DNA from: JAFDCJ01 sp964527835
GTDB lineage: Bacteria > Desulfobacterota > Desulfobacteria > Desulfobacterales > JAFDCJ01
Length of the DNA: 64,000 bases
Assembly: GCA_964527835.1 (NCBI GenBank)
Contig: CAZGNV010000017.1
Coordinates: 1-64,000, forward strand
Direction of reading: 5' to 3'
Shown: positions 33,698 to 43,000 of the stretch, piece after piece
Layout: every line of letters begins with the position of its first letter
Numbering within the stretch: the first letter of the stretch is position 1
Position numbers and translations under genes: made by a program
The notes under the pieces: generated by a model
Databases searched by the model: none
What the model saw: only the letters and a program-made list of their open reading frames with translations
What the model was told of the DNA's origin: nothing

Positions 33698-35119
33698 TTA
33701 TTTCACTTTTACGACATCCTGGATCTTCCATGTTTTCTGGAAAAGCGCTTTTTGGGGCCCAAAAAGGCGCATGGCGATCCAAAACCGCTCGCCGGTGGGA
33801 ATCCAATTGGCTTTGAACCCCTCGGGGGCCTTCGGTGCAAAGTAAAGATCGACAGATCCATCGGCATTCATCTTCAGACTGTTCTTTTCGAAAGAAGAAA
33901 TCCCTACCCGTTGCGAACCTTCAATGAAACTGTAATTTGTAAAACTATAGGCAATAATCGACCAGAAATCTCTCACGGGTGCGTCCGCGGGCACACGCAA
34001 GCGATAGACCGATTTCCCGTCCAATGGTTTCCCTTGGGCATCATAAAGGGTCACCAGGTAGAATGCCCCTTTGCCCAACACCTTTGGCATGAAAGTAGCG
34101 AAATGATAAAGCGTCGCCCGCTGGTCGATGAGCATCCTGTCTTCGGTCACAAAGGGCCATCCGGCCATGGCCTGTTCCCGGGAAAGATTAAACGCGGACC
34201 AATGGGTGCCCTCGAAAAAGGTGCGGAAAGCCCGGTTAATGAAAAGCCACTGCAGGTATTCATAGGCCTCCTGGATGGCCCCCTTGAGGATTTTCTTCAT
34301 TTTTTCATCGGGATTGAATGGTTTTCCCTTTTCGATGCCAATGGCGGCCAGTTGACCCATCATGGCCAGATCGCGGGCCTGCACGGGCTCCTCCTGGACG
34401 ACGTCGGCGATATCCTGGAAGTAGGAAAGGTCATACTTCGGCAGGGTGTCCCATTTCTTAGGATAGGCATCGATGAACTTGACCGGCGGCGGATTGTCGG
34501 CCTTGCCCAGAGGGTAGACCTTGATGGTTTTGTCGTAAGCGACCACGTCGTCGTAGGTCGCCCCTTTCACCGGCACCGGACGCAGGGCCGCATACACGGC
34601 GTAGGTCCTGGGCCGAAACACCAGGTAACCGGTCTCCGGCACGGGACCGTCGTATCCCGGCGGCAGAAAGAGGTATTTTCCTCCCTTGCCCTTGTCGGCT
34701 CCCTTGGGACCGACATCGGTGAAGGGATAGTCCCAGGCATCTACAAAAGATCCGAAGAGCTTTACCTTGGCCGATGCGCCAGGCAATTCCACCACCAGCG
34801 GTCCGTTCCTGGTGTTGAAGCAGGCCACTACATAGGGCGTCTGGTTGTTGGCCGTCAGGAAACGGTGACGGGAAGTCATGGGCCTGGAAAAGTACACCAG
34901 GTCGTTCCAGTCACCGCCCAGGTCGCGGCGCGTCGCCTTGATGAATCCGCGCAGGCTGACCATGGGCATGGCCCAGACGGCGGTTTCCACTGCCCGTCGA
35001 TATAACATGTGTTCATAGGGATCCTTATGGTTGTCGGCACCGGCCTGCACACTTGTTAAACCCGTAAGAAAGAACACGGCAATACTGACAATCAACATCT
35101 TTTTTTTGCATGTAATCAT
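33698..35119 (-). CDS. Secreted DUF1254/DUF1214 protein
   Basis: A 473-residue protein with a clear signal peptide (MLIVSIAVFFLTGLTSVQA, cleavage near residue 26). YRRAVETAVWAMPMVSLRGF and NDLVYFSRPMTSRHRFLTAN are typical of DUF1254. GKGAFYLVTLYDAQGKPLDG, FWSIIAYSFTNYSFIEGSQR and NLKMNADGSVDLYFAPKAP-like stretches mark the DUF1214 part. These proteins are periplasmic and uncharacterised, often near lipid or steroid catabolic genes. It follows an SDR by about 30 bases in the same run. Confidence 0.82.
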   Translation of the reverse strand: MITCKKKMLIVSIAVFFLTGLTSVQAGADNHKDPYEHMLYRRAVETAVWAMPMVSLRGFIKATRRDLGGDWNDLVYFSRPMTSRHRFLTANNQTPYVVACFNTRNGPLVVELPGASAKVKLFGSFVDAWDYPFTDVGPKGADKGKGGKYLFLPPGYDGPVPETGYLVFRPRTYAVYAALRPVPVKGATYDDVVAYDKTIKVYPLGKADNPPPVKFIDAYPKKWDTLPKYDLSYFQDIADVVQEEPVQARDLAMMGQLAAIGIEKGKPFNPDEKMKKILKGAIQEAYEYLQWLFINRAFRTFFEGTHWSAFNLSREQAMAGWPFVTEDRMLIDQRATLYHFATFMPKVLGKGAFYLVTLYDAQGKPLDGKSVYRLRVPADAPVRDFWSIIAYSFTNYSFIEGSQRVGISSFEKNSLKMNADGSVDLYFAPKAPEGFKANWIPTGERFWIAMRLFGPQKALFQKTWKIQDVVKVK

Positions 35120-35145
35120 GGTTGAGGCCCTCCTTTATTGAAGCT

Positions 35146-35994
35146 TTACTGAATATCTTTCTGATTGACCTGACGCGCCTTGTTGCGCCACTTGTTAAAA
35201 TTCCTGCGGCTGAAGTTCATTACGAATGTGGGACTGATGCGCGCCAGCCACCACATCACCCGGGCAAAACCCGTAACCGTGATGATGGGCTTGTTTTTGG
35301 CCACACCCTTGAGAATGACCCGGACGCATTCTTCGGGGGTGGCCCCCAGACGCTCCAAAAGGGAGTTTGCATCCAGCCAGGCCTGTTTATCGTAGTTGAC
35401 CGTCTTCACATTGTCGAAAATAGGCGTCTTGATGAAACCGGGACAAACCACGCTCACATTGACCCCCAGGTCCTTGCCCTCCACCCACAGCCCCTCGGAA
35501 AGGCCCACCACAGCGAACTTGCTGGCGACGTAAGACACGGTGGCCGGAAAAGGGATCAGCCCCTCCACCGAGGCGATGTTGACAATATGGCCCGACCCCT
35601 GCCTGACCATCTGGTGGTAAGCCAAAAGCGTTCCATAGATGACGCCGTTGAGGTTTACATCCAGCACCTGGCGCCAGTGCTCGATGTTCTGGTCCCGCAC
35701 TTCACCCGCTATACCGATGCCGGCATTGTTGAAGATGTAATCCAGCCGCCCTTCTTGGGCCACCACTTCTTCCACCACTTTCTTGAAGGCCTCGTAGTCG
35801 GTGACGTCAAGCACCTGTTCTTTGACTGTACCACCCTGCCGTTTGATCCCCTCAACGGCCTCTTTCAGCATTTCCGTGTTGACATCGGTGGCGACCACTT
35901 TGGCGCCACTTCCTGAAAGCTCTTCGGTCAGGGTCCGGCCGATACCTGAGGCCGCCCCGGTGACGATGCAAACCTTGTTGTTAAATGGTGTCAT
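35146..35994 (-). CDS. Short-chain dehydrogenase/reductase
   Basis: A 282-residue classical SDR. VTGAASGIGRTL is the NAD(P) glycine motif, NNAGIG follows, and the SYVASKFAV block gives the YxxxK pair. The C-terminal tail ends in basic FSRRNFNKWRNKARQV. It is about 80% similar to the paralogue at 36986-37834. A 254-bp stretch (35447-35700) is identical to 37287-37540 while the flanks diverge, indicating recent gene conversion. It probably oxidises a hydroxyl group on a CoA or lipid substrate. Confidence 0.9.
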   Translation of the reverse strand: MTPFNNKVCIVTGAASGIGRTLTEELSGSGAKVVATDVNTEMLKEAVEGIKRQGGTVKEQVLDVTDYEAFKKVVEEVVAQEGRLDYIFNNAGIGIAGEVRDQNIEHWRQVLDVNLNGVIYGTLLAYHQMVRQGSGHIVNIASVEGLIPFPATVSYVASKFAVVGLSEGLWVEGKDLGVNVSVVCPGFIKTPIFDNVKTVNYDKQAWLDANSLLERLGATPEECVRVILKGVAKNKPIITVTGFARVMWWLARISPTFVMNFSRRNFNKWRNKARQVNQKDIQ

Positions 35995-36106
35995 GAAAAT
36001 TTCTCCTTCTTGCAGTTTCTACGATACGGCACCAGGGGGCGGCGGGCTGCAGAACCCGCCGCGAACACCGGCAGCGCCGCACGCCTTCGCCCCCCGCCGG
36101 TAGATC

Positions 36107-36940
36107 CTAGGTGGGATCAGCTGGAGCGGTTGTCGGCACGGGCAGGGGCATGGCCATGATCTTCTTGTCTACGATGACATGCTCCTTGGCCACGAACAAC
36201 GGCGAATTGGAGACATTGGCGAATTCTTCAATGTCCTGGGCGAAAAGCCCGAATGACTCGCCGGCCTCGGGCCCCGCGGGGGCCGCCAGGTCCCGGCGGT
36301 CCAGCCACACCTCCGCATGGCCGAAGACCGAGACCGCCTCCATCCCGCCGCGGACGGAGCGCCACTGATCGGCCACCGGGTCTTCAAAGGCGTGCAACTG
36401 CAGGTAGCGCTGGTAGGGTACGAACTGATCGTATTGCCGCGCCAGGGCCCCGTGGCATGTCCGCCAGTGAAATTGAATATCCTTGACGGACAAACCGGGG
36501 CGCACATGGCCCACGTAATAGCCCTTAATCAGCATATTGTCCTCCCGGGCGACAAGCTTGCCGGGGGCGTTGATCTGGGGAAGTTCCACGCAAAAATAAA
36601 GCAGCGATCTGGAAAAATCCACGAACTTCCGCTCGTCTTCCAGCAGCTCTGCGGCCGCTTCCTGCCCTTCGGGCGTCTGCAGGGCTTCGGCCAGGTCCTG
36701 GCGGCTTTTCCACCAGAACTCGGCCACGCCATCATAACCTTCGGCCTCGGTGCCGTACATCTGGCGCATCAATTCGCCGTCGTCATCGTCGTCCAGGACG
36801 TGGGCCTGCACGTAACGGCGGATGCGCAGCGCCGGGGTGTTTTTGACCACCAGCGCGGCATGCTTGTCCAGCCAGTACTGCTGGAAATCCTCCAGGGACA
36901 TGTTTTCAGCTTTGCGCATGAAATAGTTCAACCTGATCAT
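36107..36940 (-). CDS. EthD-type dimeric alpha-beta barrel protein (two domains)
   Basis: A 277-residue protein with two EthD-like halves. MIRLNYFMRKAENMSLEDFQ QYWLDKHAALV opens the first, and VGHVRPGLSVKDIQFHWRTCH GAL the second; both have the W..xH pattern of EthD proteins. Such domains bind small aromatic or ring compounds or help in degradative complexes. It lies between the two paralogous SDR genes, which suggests duplication around it. Catalytic function unknown. Confidence 0.78.
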   Translation of the reverse strand: MIRLNYFMRKAENMSLEDFQQYWLDKHAALVVKNTPALRIRRYVQAHVLDDDDDGELMRQMYGTEAEGYDGVAEFWWKSRQDLAEALQTPEGQEAAAELLEDERKFVDFSRSLLYFCVELPQINAPGKLVAREDNMLIKGYYVGHVRPGLSVKDIQFHWRTCHGALARQYDQFVPYQRYLQLHAFEDPVADQWRSVRGGMEAVSVFGHAEVWLDRRDLAAPAGPEAGESFGLFAQDIEEFANVSNSPLFVAKEHVIVDKKIMAMPLPVPTTAPADPT

Positions 36941-36985
36941 GGGAGTTCTCCTCTCCTGCTAATGATGATGAATTGGAAATGATAG

Positions 36986-37834
36986 TTATTGTGAATCTGC
37001 CTGATTGACCCGGCGCGCCTTGTCACGCCACTTGTTAAAATCTTTGCGGGCAAAGTTCATCATGAAGGTGGGACTGAGGCGCACCAGCCACCACATGATC
37101 CGGGCCACTGGCGTTACCGTGATAACAGGCTTGTTCTTGGCCACGCCCTTGAGCATCACCCGGGCGCACACCTCGGCAGTTACGGCAAAACGTTCCCAGA
37201 CGGAAAGCGCCTTGATAAACTCCTGGCGATCAAAGCCGACCATGGGAGACGTGTCGAAAATAGGGGTCTTGATGAATCCCGGGCACACCACGCTCACATT
37301 GACCCCCAGGTCCTTGCCCTCCACCCACAGCCCCTCGGAAAGGCCCACCACAGCGAACTTGCTGGCGACGTAAGACACGGTGGCCGGAAAAGGGATCAGC
37401 CCCTCCACCGAGGCGATGTTGACAATATGGCCCGACCCCTGCCTGACCATCTGGTGGTAAGCCAAAAGCGTTCCATAGATGACGCCGTTGAGGTTTACAT
37501 CCAGCACCTGGCGCCAGTGCTCGATGTTCTGGTCCCGCACCTCACCCGCCATGGCGATGCCGGCATTGTTGAAGAGGTAATCCAGCCGCCCTTCTTTGGC
37601 CACGACGTCTTCCACCACTTTTTTGAAGGCTTCGTAGTCGGTGACATCCAGTTCCCGGGCGGTTATCGCCCCACCCTGGCCCTTGATGGCCTCCGCGGAC
37701 TCCTGCAGCAATGACGTGTTGACATCGGTGGCGACTACTTTCGCTCCGTTTCCCACAAGTTCGTCCGCCAGGGCCCGGCCGATGCCCGAGGCCGCTCCGG
37801 TCACGATACAAACCTTGTCGTTAAATTTGCCCAT
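36986..37834 (-). CDS. Short-chain dehydrogenase/reductase (paralogue)
   Basis: A 282-residue SDR closely related to the one at 35146-35994. VTGAASGIGRALADELVG and NNAGIAMAG are the cofactor motifs, SYVASKFAVVGLSEGLW contains the active-site Tyr and Lys. The ATG at 37834 has AAGGAGG upstream; the longer frame to 37855 is unlikely. The C-terminus FARKDFNKWRDKARRV matches its sister. It follows the DsrE gene at 37923 by about 90 bases. Confidence 0.9.
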   Translation of the reverse strand: MGKFNDKVCIVTGAASGIGRALADELVGNGAKVVATDVNTSLLQESAEAIKGQGGAITARELDVTDYEAFKKVVEDVVAKEGRLDYLFNNAGIAMAGEVRDQNIEHWRQVLDVNLNGVIYGTLLAYHQMVRQGSGHIVNIASVEGLIPFPATVSYVASKFAVVGLSEGLWVEGKDLGVNVSVVCPGFIKTPIFDTSPMVGFDRQEFIKALSVWERFAVTAEVCARVMLKGVAKNKPVITVTPVARIMWWLVRLSPTFMMNFARKDFNKWRDKARRVNQADSQ

Positions 37835-37922
37835 AAAAACCCCTCCTTTTAGCACTTTTCATTTTCCAGGCCCCGTCAGTAATTTCGGAGGCGATCCCGG
37901 AAAACTTCGGTTTCACCACCGG

Positions 37923-38231
37923 CTAAAACACCACGTAGCGGTCGCTGTTTTTGACCAGCTCGGCATTTTTGGCCTGGGTGGCAAAATCCTTGAACCCCAG
38001 GCAGGGGACATCTTCTTCTTTCAACCCCAGGGCCTTAAAGCTGACGTCGCACACGGAAACTTTCGCCATGTCCACCAGCTGGGGAAAATCCGGCGATCGG
38101 GTCAGCAGCACCGACCGGCCGGTGAAAAAGATTTCTACCTGCTTGTTTTTTGCCCGCGCGGCCCCGGTCAGCCTGATGACGTAATCCAGGTACTTGTCCG
38201 AAGTGACCAGAATGCCCAGTTTATCAGCCAT
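37923..38231 (-). CDS. DsrE-family protein with conserved cysteine
   Basis: A 102-residue DsrE/DsrF-like protein. KLGILVTSDKYLDYVIRLTG starts the fold, FFTGRSVLLT follows, and VSVCDVSFKALGL has the Cys where sulfur-carrying DsrE proteins place theirs. A second Cys lies in VPCLGF. It could accept persulfide from TusA, encoded in the same cluster. The ATG at 38231 was preferred over 38237, which is too close to the GGGAGG. The small TusB-like gene is next upstream. Confidence 0.8.
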   Translation of the reverse strand: MADKLGILVTSDKYLDYVIRLTGAARAKNKQVEIFFTGRSVLLTRSPDFPQLVDMAKVSVCDVSFKALGLKEEDVPCLGFKDFATQAKNAELVKNSDRYVVF

Positions 38232-38271
38232 AACCATCCTCCCGGACGACGACATTCATTCATCATCTCCT

Positions 38272-38445
38272 TCACCACCAGCAGATCACCTTTTGACAGG
38301 AAAAAATTTCATCCACGACTTGAGGCCAGTCCATATCCTCGCGAAAAATCTCCAGCACGGTCGTCCTTTTGCCATTGGAGACAATTTGCATCAGGGCATT
38401 GACAGTATCATCTGCCGGTGATTTCAAAATATGAAGTATCTCCAT
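38272..38445 (-). CDS. Small TusB/DsrH-like protein
   Basis: A 57-residue gene, read from the ATG at 38445 (GGGAGG five bases upstream) to the stop at 38272. The product begins MEILHILKSPADDTVNALMQ and ends SCQKVICWW. The opening LHILKSP, the central KRTTVLEI strand and the terminal CxxxxCWW tail resemble a shortened TusB/DsrH. Two cysteines at residues 50 and 55 could carry sulfur. It fills the gap between two DsrE genes on the same strand, all with strong ribosome sites. Assigned by position and weak similarity; it may also be a novel member. Confidence 0.6.
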   Translation of the reverse strand: MEILHILKSPADDTVNALMQIVSNGKRTTVLEIFREDMDWPQVVDEIFSCQKVICWW

Positions 38446-38456
38446 GATACCTCCCT

Positions 38457-38744
38457 CTAAAACGGAATCACCAGGTCCACATCCCGCAGCATTTCACCGA
38501 TCTGCTCCACGGTGGCGAGCTGGAAGCCGTACTTTTCCACGTTGGCCGGGTTGTTGGAATAGCGCTCGCCTTCCATCTCATCGAAAAATTCCATGTTCTC
38601 GCGAAAGGCTTCGTCCATGTCGGCAATTTCGTGGTTCAGCACGAACATGCTCACCCGGGTCTTGTACAGGGTCATGCCCAGGCTGGTGCGCAACCCTTCG
38701 TATTGCTGTTCGGGATCCTTGATCAAGACAGCCACTTTTTTCAT
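38457..38744 (-). CDS. DsrE-like protein without cysteine
   Basis: A 95-residue DsrE-like protein: MKKVAVLIKDPEQQYEGLRT, then MTLYKTRVSMFVLNHEIADM and VEKYGFQLATVEQIGEMLRD. The length and alternating pattern fit the DsrE/DsrF fold. There is no cysteine anywhere, so it cannot carry sulfur by itself and probably acts as a structural partner of the cysteine-bearing DsrE. It lies 12 bases upstream of the TusB-like gene and 35 downstream of TusA, in one operon. Confidence 0.75.
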   Translation of the reverse strand: MKKVAVLIKDPEQQYEGLRTSLGMTLYKTRVSMFVLNHEIADMDEAFRENMEFFDEMEGERYSNNPANVEKYGFQLATVEQIGEMLRDVDLVIPF

Positions 38745-38778
38745 CCCTGATTGCTCCTGCTGCTTCGTTGGCCTTTGG

Positions 38779-39021
38779 TTACACCAGGCGTTTAATAAAA
38801 TAGCGGATGAAGTCTGCCTCCTCTTGAATTTTCAGGATCTCATTGCCGCTGTTTTCAGCCCAGGACGGAAAATCGTTCAAAGATCCCCGGTCGCTGACCT
38901 GAGCCTCGATGATCTCGCCGATCTGAACTTCATTGATCAGCTTGCTGACCTTGAGAATCGGTATGGGACAGGACAACCCTTTCAGGTCGTACACCTTGGT
39001 GACCTGGGTCTCATCATGCAT
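38779..39021 (-). CDS. tusA: TusA-family sulfurtransferase
   Basis: An 80-residue TusA/SirA protein. LKGLSCPIPILKVSKLINEV places Cys18 in the CPxP motif, the persulfide-carrying residue. SDRGSLNDFPSWAENSGNEI is the second signature. TusA passes sulfur from cysteine desulfurase or rhodanese to DsrE-type partners. Here DsrE-like genes flank it on both sides, a dedicated relay. Without rhodanese or Dsr sulfite reductase genes nearby, the destination of the sulfur is open. Confidence 0.9.
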   Translation of the reverse strand: MHDETQVTKVYDLKGLSCPIPILKVSKLINEVQIGEIIEAQVSDRGSLNDFPSWAENSGNEILKIQEEADFIRYFIKRLV

Positions 39022-39051
39022 GGCAAACCTCCATGTAATCCGTAAGCATCT

Positions 39052-39603
39052 TTAGATAAACAACTGGACCCTGCTGTTCTTGGCTTCGTGCAGAAAGGTC
39101 GCCACCCCGGCATAGTCAAGCCCCGGGTAGTCGATGAATTCATCGCGCTCGAAGCCCAGTAACTCCGTGGACTTGTCGCTGAGGTAGATGCGCACCCCGA
39201 ACTCCGCGGCCATGGAAATCATCTGCTCCAGGGAAGGGATGTTGCTTTTTTCCATCAGCTCCAAGAAAGCGGCGGTGTCAATTCCGCCAAGATTATTTTC
39301 GGCCAGCTTCACCTCCCCGGCTCCCCGGGGCAGGTTGGCCCCCAGTATTTTTTCCACCCCGTCCTTATCTTCGACCACCTTGTTTTTGTCGCGCAGGGCC
39401 GCCAGGGCCCAGAAGGTGAAATACATCACCACCTCCATGCCCATGGCCACCGCACCGGTGGCCAGCACAAAAGCGGTGTACACTTTGTCCAGCTCCCCGC
39501 TTAACACGCCGATGGTGATCTTGTCTGCCGGTGCATTTTTTTTCAGGGCTTCAATTTCAGATCTCAGTTCCGCGACTTGAGATTCAAGGGCTTGGATATC
39601 CAT
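39052..39603 (-). CDS. DsrE2-type peroxiredoxin-like protein without cysteine
   Basis: A 183-residue DsrE2-like protein, starting with a coiled segment (LESQVAELRSEIEALKK). ITIGVLSGELDKVYTAFVLA and AMGMEVVMYFTFWALAAL are characteristic, as are FGVRIYLSDKSTELLGFERD and YAGVATFLHEA at the end. In most DsrE2 proteins a Cys lies in the segment here reading YLSDKSTE; this protein contains no Cys. It is the first gene of the sulfur-relay run. Its -24/-12 promoter is at 39914-39928, with a long leader containing a hairpin repeat. Confidence 0.82.
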   Translation of the reverse strand: MDIQALESQVAELRSEIEALKKNAPADKITIGVLSGELDKVYTAFVLATGAVAMGMEVVMYFTFWALAALRDKNKVVEDKDGVEKILGANLPRGAGEVKLAENNLGGIDTAAFLELMEKSNIPSLEQMISMAAEFGVRIYLSDKSTELLGFERDEFIDYPGLDYAGVATFLHEAKNSRVQLFI

Positions 39604-39634
39604 GAAGACCTCCTTGATTTCATTTGGATAAATA

Positions 39635-39893
39635 TTGACGGTCCCGTAAAAAGCTTGTTTATGCCGCTAGCGGCAACCTATGAACAACGAACTTGGGTTG
39701 ACTTCGTTGGAAGTCATTTTCGAGCGACATCAACCCTTTTCGGAAAGAGAGCCGTGAGGGGTTGAGCGTTAAGAATCGCAAGCTATTTTTGGCTGTTACT
39801 AATACTTCTTGCGATTTAGCGAAACCCTGAACGGCTCCCGAAAAGGCTTGCGGAGCGAAAAAATCGACTTTTTACGTTTTCATCAATATTGAA
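39635..39893 (+). repeat. GCGTTAA-core hairpin element with a 55-base inner insertion
   Basis: The core at 39766-39821 is GCGTTAAGAATCGCAAG ... CTTGCGATTTAGCG. The outer arms match those of the 58.3 kb copy (TTGACGGTCCCGTAAAAAG on the left, CGACTTTTTACG on the right). The left arm is interrupted by about 55 bases (39652-39709) containing the small hairpin CAACGAA...TTCGTTG. AATATTGA occurs at both ends. It lies in the presumed leader of the DsrE2 operon and fills most of the 39604-40083 gap. Confidence 0.8.
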
Positions 39894-39913
39894 TCGGTTT
39901 TTATTTTCCTTCA

Positions 39914-39928
39914 GCAAAAGCCGTACCA
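39914..39928 (-). promoter_or_regulatory. Sigma-54 (-24/-12) promoter upstream of the DsrE2/TusA run
   Basis: The minus strand reads TGGTACGGCTTTTGC, TGGTAC-N5-TTGC, with both invariant GG and GC dinucleotides. The start would be near 39902, leaving a leader of about 300 bases that includes the hairpin repeat. An AGAC...GTCT palindrome lies about 90 bases upstream. Confidence 0.7.
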
Positions 39929-40007
39929 CTGGACTGTATTATTTTTATATTGTTATTTCAGCCAATTAGATATATTAACCAATTTTAAGGGTACGCAACG
40001 TCTTTAT

Positions 40008-40026
40008 TTAGACCAAAAGTGTCTGT
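40008..40026 (-). promoter_or_regulatory. Upstream activator site for the sigma-54 promoter at 39.92 kb
   Basis: AGACCAAAAGTGTCT (40010-40024) is an imperfect inverted repeat matching AGACAAAAAATGTCT at 32571-32585. It is 60 bases before the start codon of the activator gene and about 90 bases upstream of the -24 element, so it may serve both activation of the relay operon and autoregulation. Confidence 0.65.
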
Positions 40027-40083
40027 ATAACGTCATTTTGCTTGGCCAAACACAACTTTTTTGTTACATAGGGGACAAACCCC

Positions 40084-43000
40084 ATGATGAGGCCACAAAT
40101 TATGGAAGAACAAACGCTGAATTTATCGGAAGAACAGTGGGCCTTTCTGGCTTTGCTCAAGGCCTTTGACCGGCCGGTGCCCATCGAGGCTGCCGGAGCC
40201 CTGGCGCCCCTGCTGCCGGGCCCCCTGATGGACCTGCTGGAAAAAACCGAACCCCTGGGCTGGATCGAAAAACCTGCCAGAGGCCGGTTTGCCATTGGAA
40301 AGGATCTACCCGCGCAAGTTAGAGAAAAACTGAACCGGATAAACGGCAATGATCGCCTGTCACGGATTGCTGAAAAGGTCTACAGTGAAAAACTCGATGA
40401 GCAAATCGGCGCTGCCGGGATGCTGAACCTGCTCGACAGGGCCGGGCGCCACAAGGAAGCGGCACAATACGAAATTAAAATCGCCCACCGGGCCGTGGAA
40501 GCCAATGATCTGGAAAAGGCCCATCATTGCCTGGAAAAAGCGGTCAGGCGCCTGTATGACTGCTGCCAGGACAGGGAAAGCAGAGCCCTGTTTGTCTCCG
40601 GTGCCCTGGAGCTTTCCAATCTCTGCTTTTCTCTGGGAGTCGGATTCCAGCTGTTGGATAAATTCCTGCTTCAAGCCCAGGAGATCGCAGGCCGGCTGGG
40701 AGACCAGCGATCCCACGCCCTGACCAACCTGCATCTCGGGCGCCTTTATTATTTCACTGATCGCCGCGATGATGCCCTGGTGGCCCTGTCTTTGGGGCAT
40801 GAGGAGATCCGGGAGCTGGAAGACGAAGATATCCTGGGGCAGTCGGCATTGTTTCTGGGAATTTTTTTCTTCATCAAGGGCCTTTTCAAGGAGGCCATCA
40901 AACACTTCGAAAAGGCCGAACAGGTGCTGGAAAGCGGCAAAACCACAATTCTGACAACCCCCTCGGCCCCTCTTTTTCTGGGCTACAGCGCCATCTACCT
41001 CGGCCAGTTCCACCGCGCCATCGGCCGGCTGGACTACTACTGGCGGCTGGCGGTGGACCAGGCCAACCCGGCCATGGCCTCAACCCTGCGCGCCGTTCTG
41101 GGAACCGTGCTGGTGTTGATGAAAAAAACCAGGGAGGCATCCTGGCACCTGCAGGAAGCGCAAAGGGAGGCGCAAAAAAGCCAGAATGCCCTTGGTTTTC
41201 ATTTTGCCGGCGGCGGCATCGCCTTGATGAACTTTCTTGAGGGCCGAGTTGAAGCGGCCTACGATGTGCTGCGCCAAACCGTGGAAGCGGGTGAGCGGGC
41301 CGGTCTCGTACGCCAGTTTTCATCGCCCTGGATCCTGGAAATGATGCATGAATTTCATCGCCAGGGCTTTGAACCCCTGCCGGGCTTTGAGTTTCCCGGC
41401 ATGATGCAACGCATTTTTGACGGGGTCAACGTGCATCTGGGCGGCGTGGCCATGCGCCTGCGCGCCAGGGAAAAAATGGCCCAGGGGGCCGGCATGCAGA
41501 CGGTTTTGGAAGATCTTACCAGCAGCGAAAACATGCTGGCCCAATCCGGCGATCGGGTGCAGCAGGCCAAAACCATCTTCGAGATGGCCCGCCTCGCCCT
41601 GATGGAAAGAAAGCGGGAGGAGTCCCGGCGGCTCGTCCGCAAGGCCCGCCAGCTGCTGGGCGGCTATGTCGACGAGTTTTTCCCCCAGGAGTTCAATCAC
41701 CTGATCAGCGGACGGGATCGCCTTGCCGACACACAATTGCGCAACCAGCGTTTTTTGCACAACTTCCTGGCCATGATCGAATCCCTGTACCCCAGTGAAG
41801 ACCGCCATGAGATCCTGGCCAAGGTGCTCACGGCCACCAGCGGCATGTTCGGCGCTGAGCGCAGCGGGCTTTTCTGGTTTCGCAGGGGGCGGTTTACCCG
41901 CACACCTGAGCTGAGAGCCGCCTGCAATCTGAGCCCCAAGGAAGCGGCGGCCGAAGAATTCCACGAAAGCATGTCCATGATTCTGAAAACCCACCGCACC
42001 CGGCAGCCCCAGGTGGGAGGGCTTCAGTCAACCCACAATCAGCTCAGCGCTCACAATATTCGTTCCGCAATGTGCATCCCCATCGAAGTTCAGGATCTGG
42101 TTCATGGGGTTCTGTACTACGACAATTCCTACCTGGATGGGGCCTTTGATTTTCTGGACCCTTCCATCATGAAGCATATGGCAAGACACACCAACCTGGT
42201 GGTGGAGCGCCGGCTCAACTACCTGAAACTCAAAGAAGAGCGCAACCTGCTGGTATCGGAAAAATCCATCCACCTGGAATATGACAAGTCCCGCATCATG
42301 GCGCGCTCGGCGGCCATGTCCCAGGTGCTCGAGCAGGTCGACCAAGTCGCCGGAACCGAGTCGACCATCATCATCACCGGGGAAACCGGCACCGGCAAAG
42401 AACTGCTGGCCAGAAGAATTCACAGCCAAAGCCTGCGCGCCAAAGGACCTTTTATCGTGGTGGACTCCACCACCATTCCCGAAAACCTGCTGGAAAGCGA
42501 GCTTTTCGGCCACGAGAAAGGGGCTTTTACCGGCGCGGAAAAACGCAAAATCGGGCGCATCGAACTGGCCCACCAGGGAACCCTTTTCATGGACGAAATC
42601 GGGGAGCTGCCCCTGCCGGCCCAGGCGAAGCTGCTCAGGGCCCTGCAGGAAAAAGAATTCATGCGCGTCGGCGGCACGCGGGTGATCACTTCCAACTTCC
42701 GCCTGGTAGCCGCCACCAACCGGGATTTAACCCGGGAGGTCGAACGCGGCCGTTTCCGCGAAGACCTCTATTTCCGGCTCAATGTAATTCCCATTCACCT
42801 GCCGCCCTTGCGGGAGCGCAAGGACGACATCGTCCTGCTGGCAAAATATTTCCTGAACCGGTACGCAAAAAAATATAAGCGCCAGGGACTCAAACTGACA
42901 GCCGACCAGGAAAAAATGCTCCGACAGTACAAGTGGCCGGGAAACGTCAGGGAGCTGCAGAACATCATGGAAAGAGCGGTGCTGCTGTCAGGGGACAATC

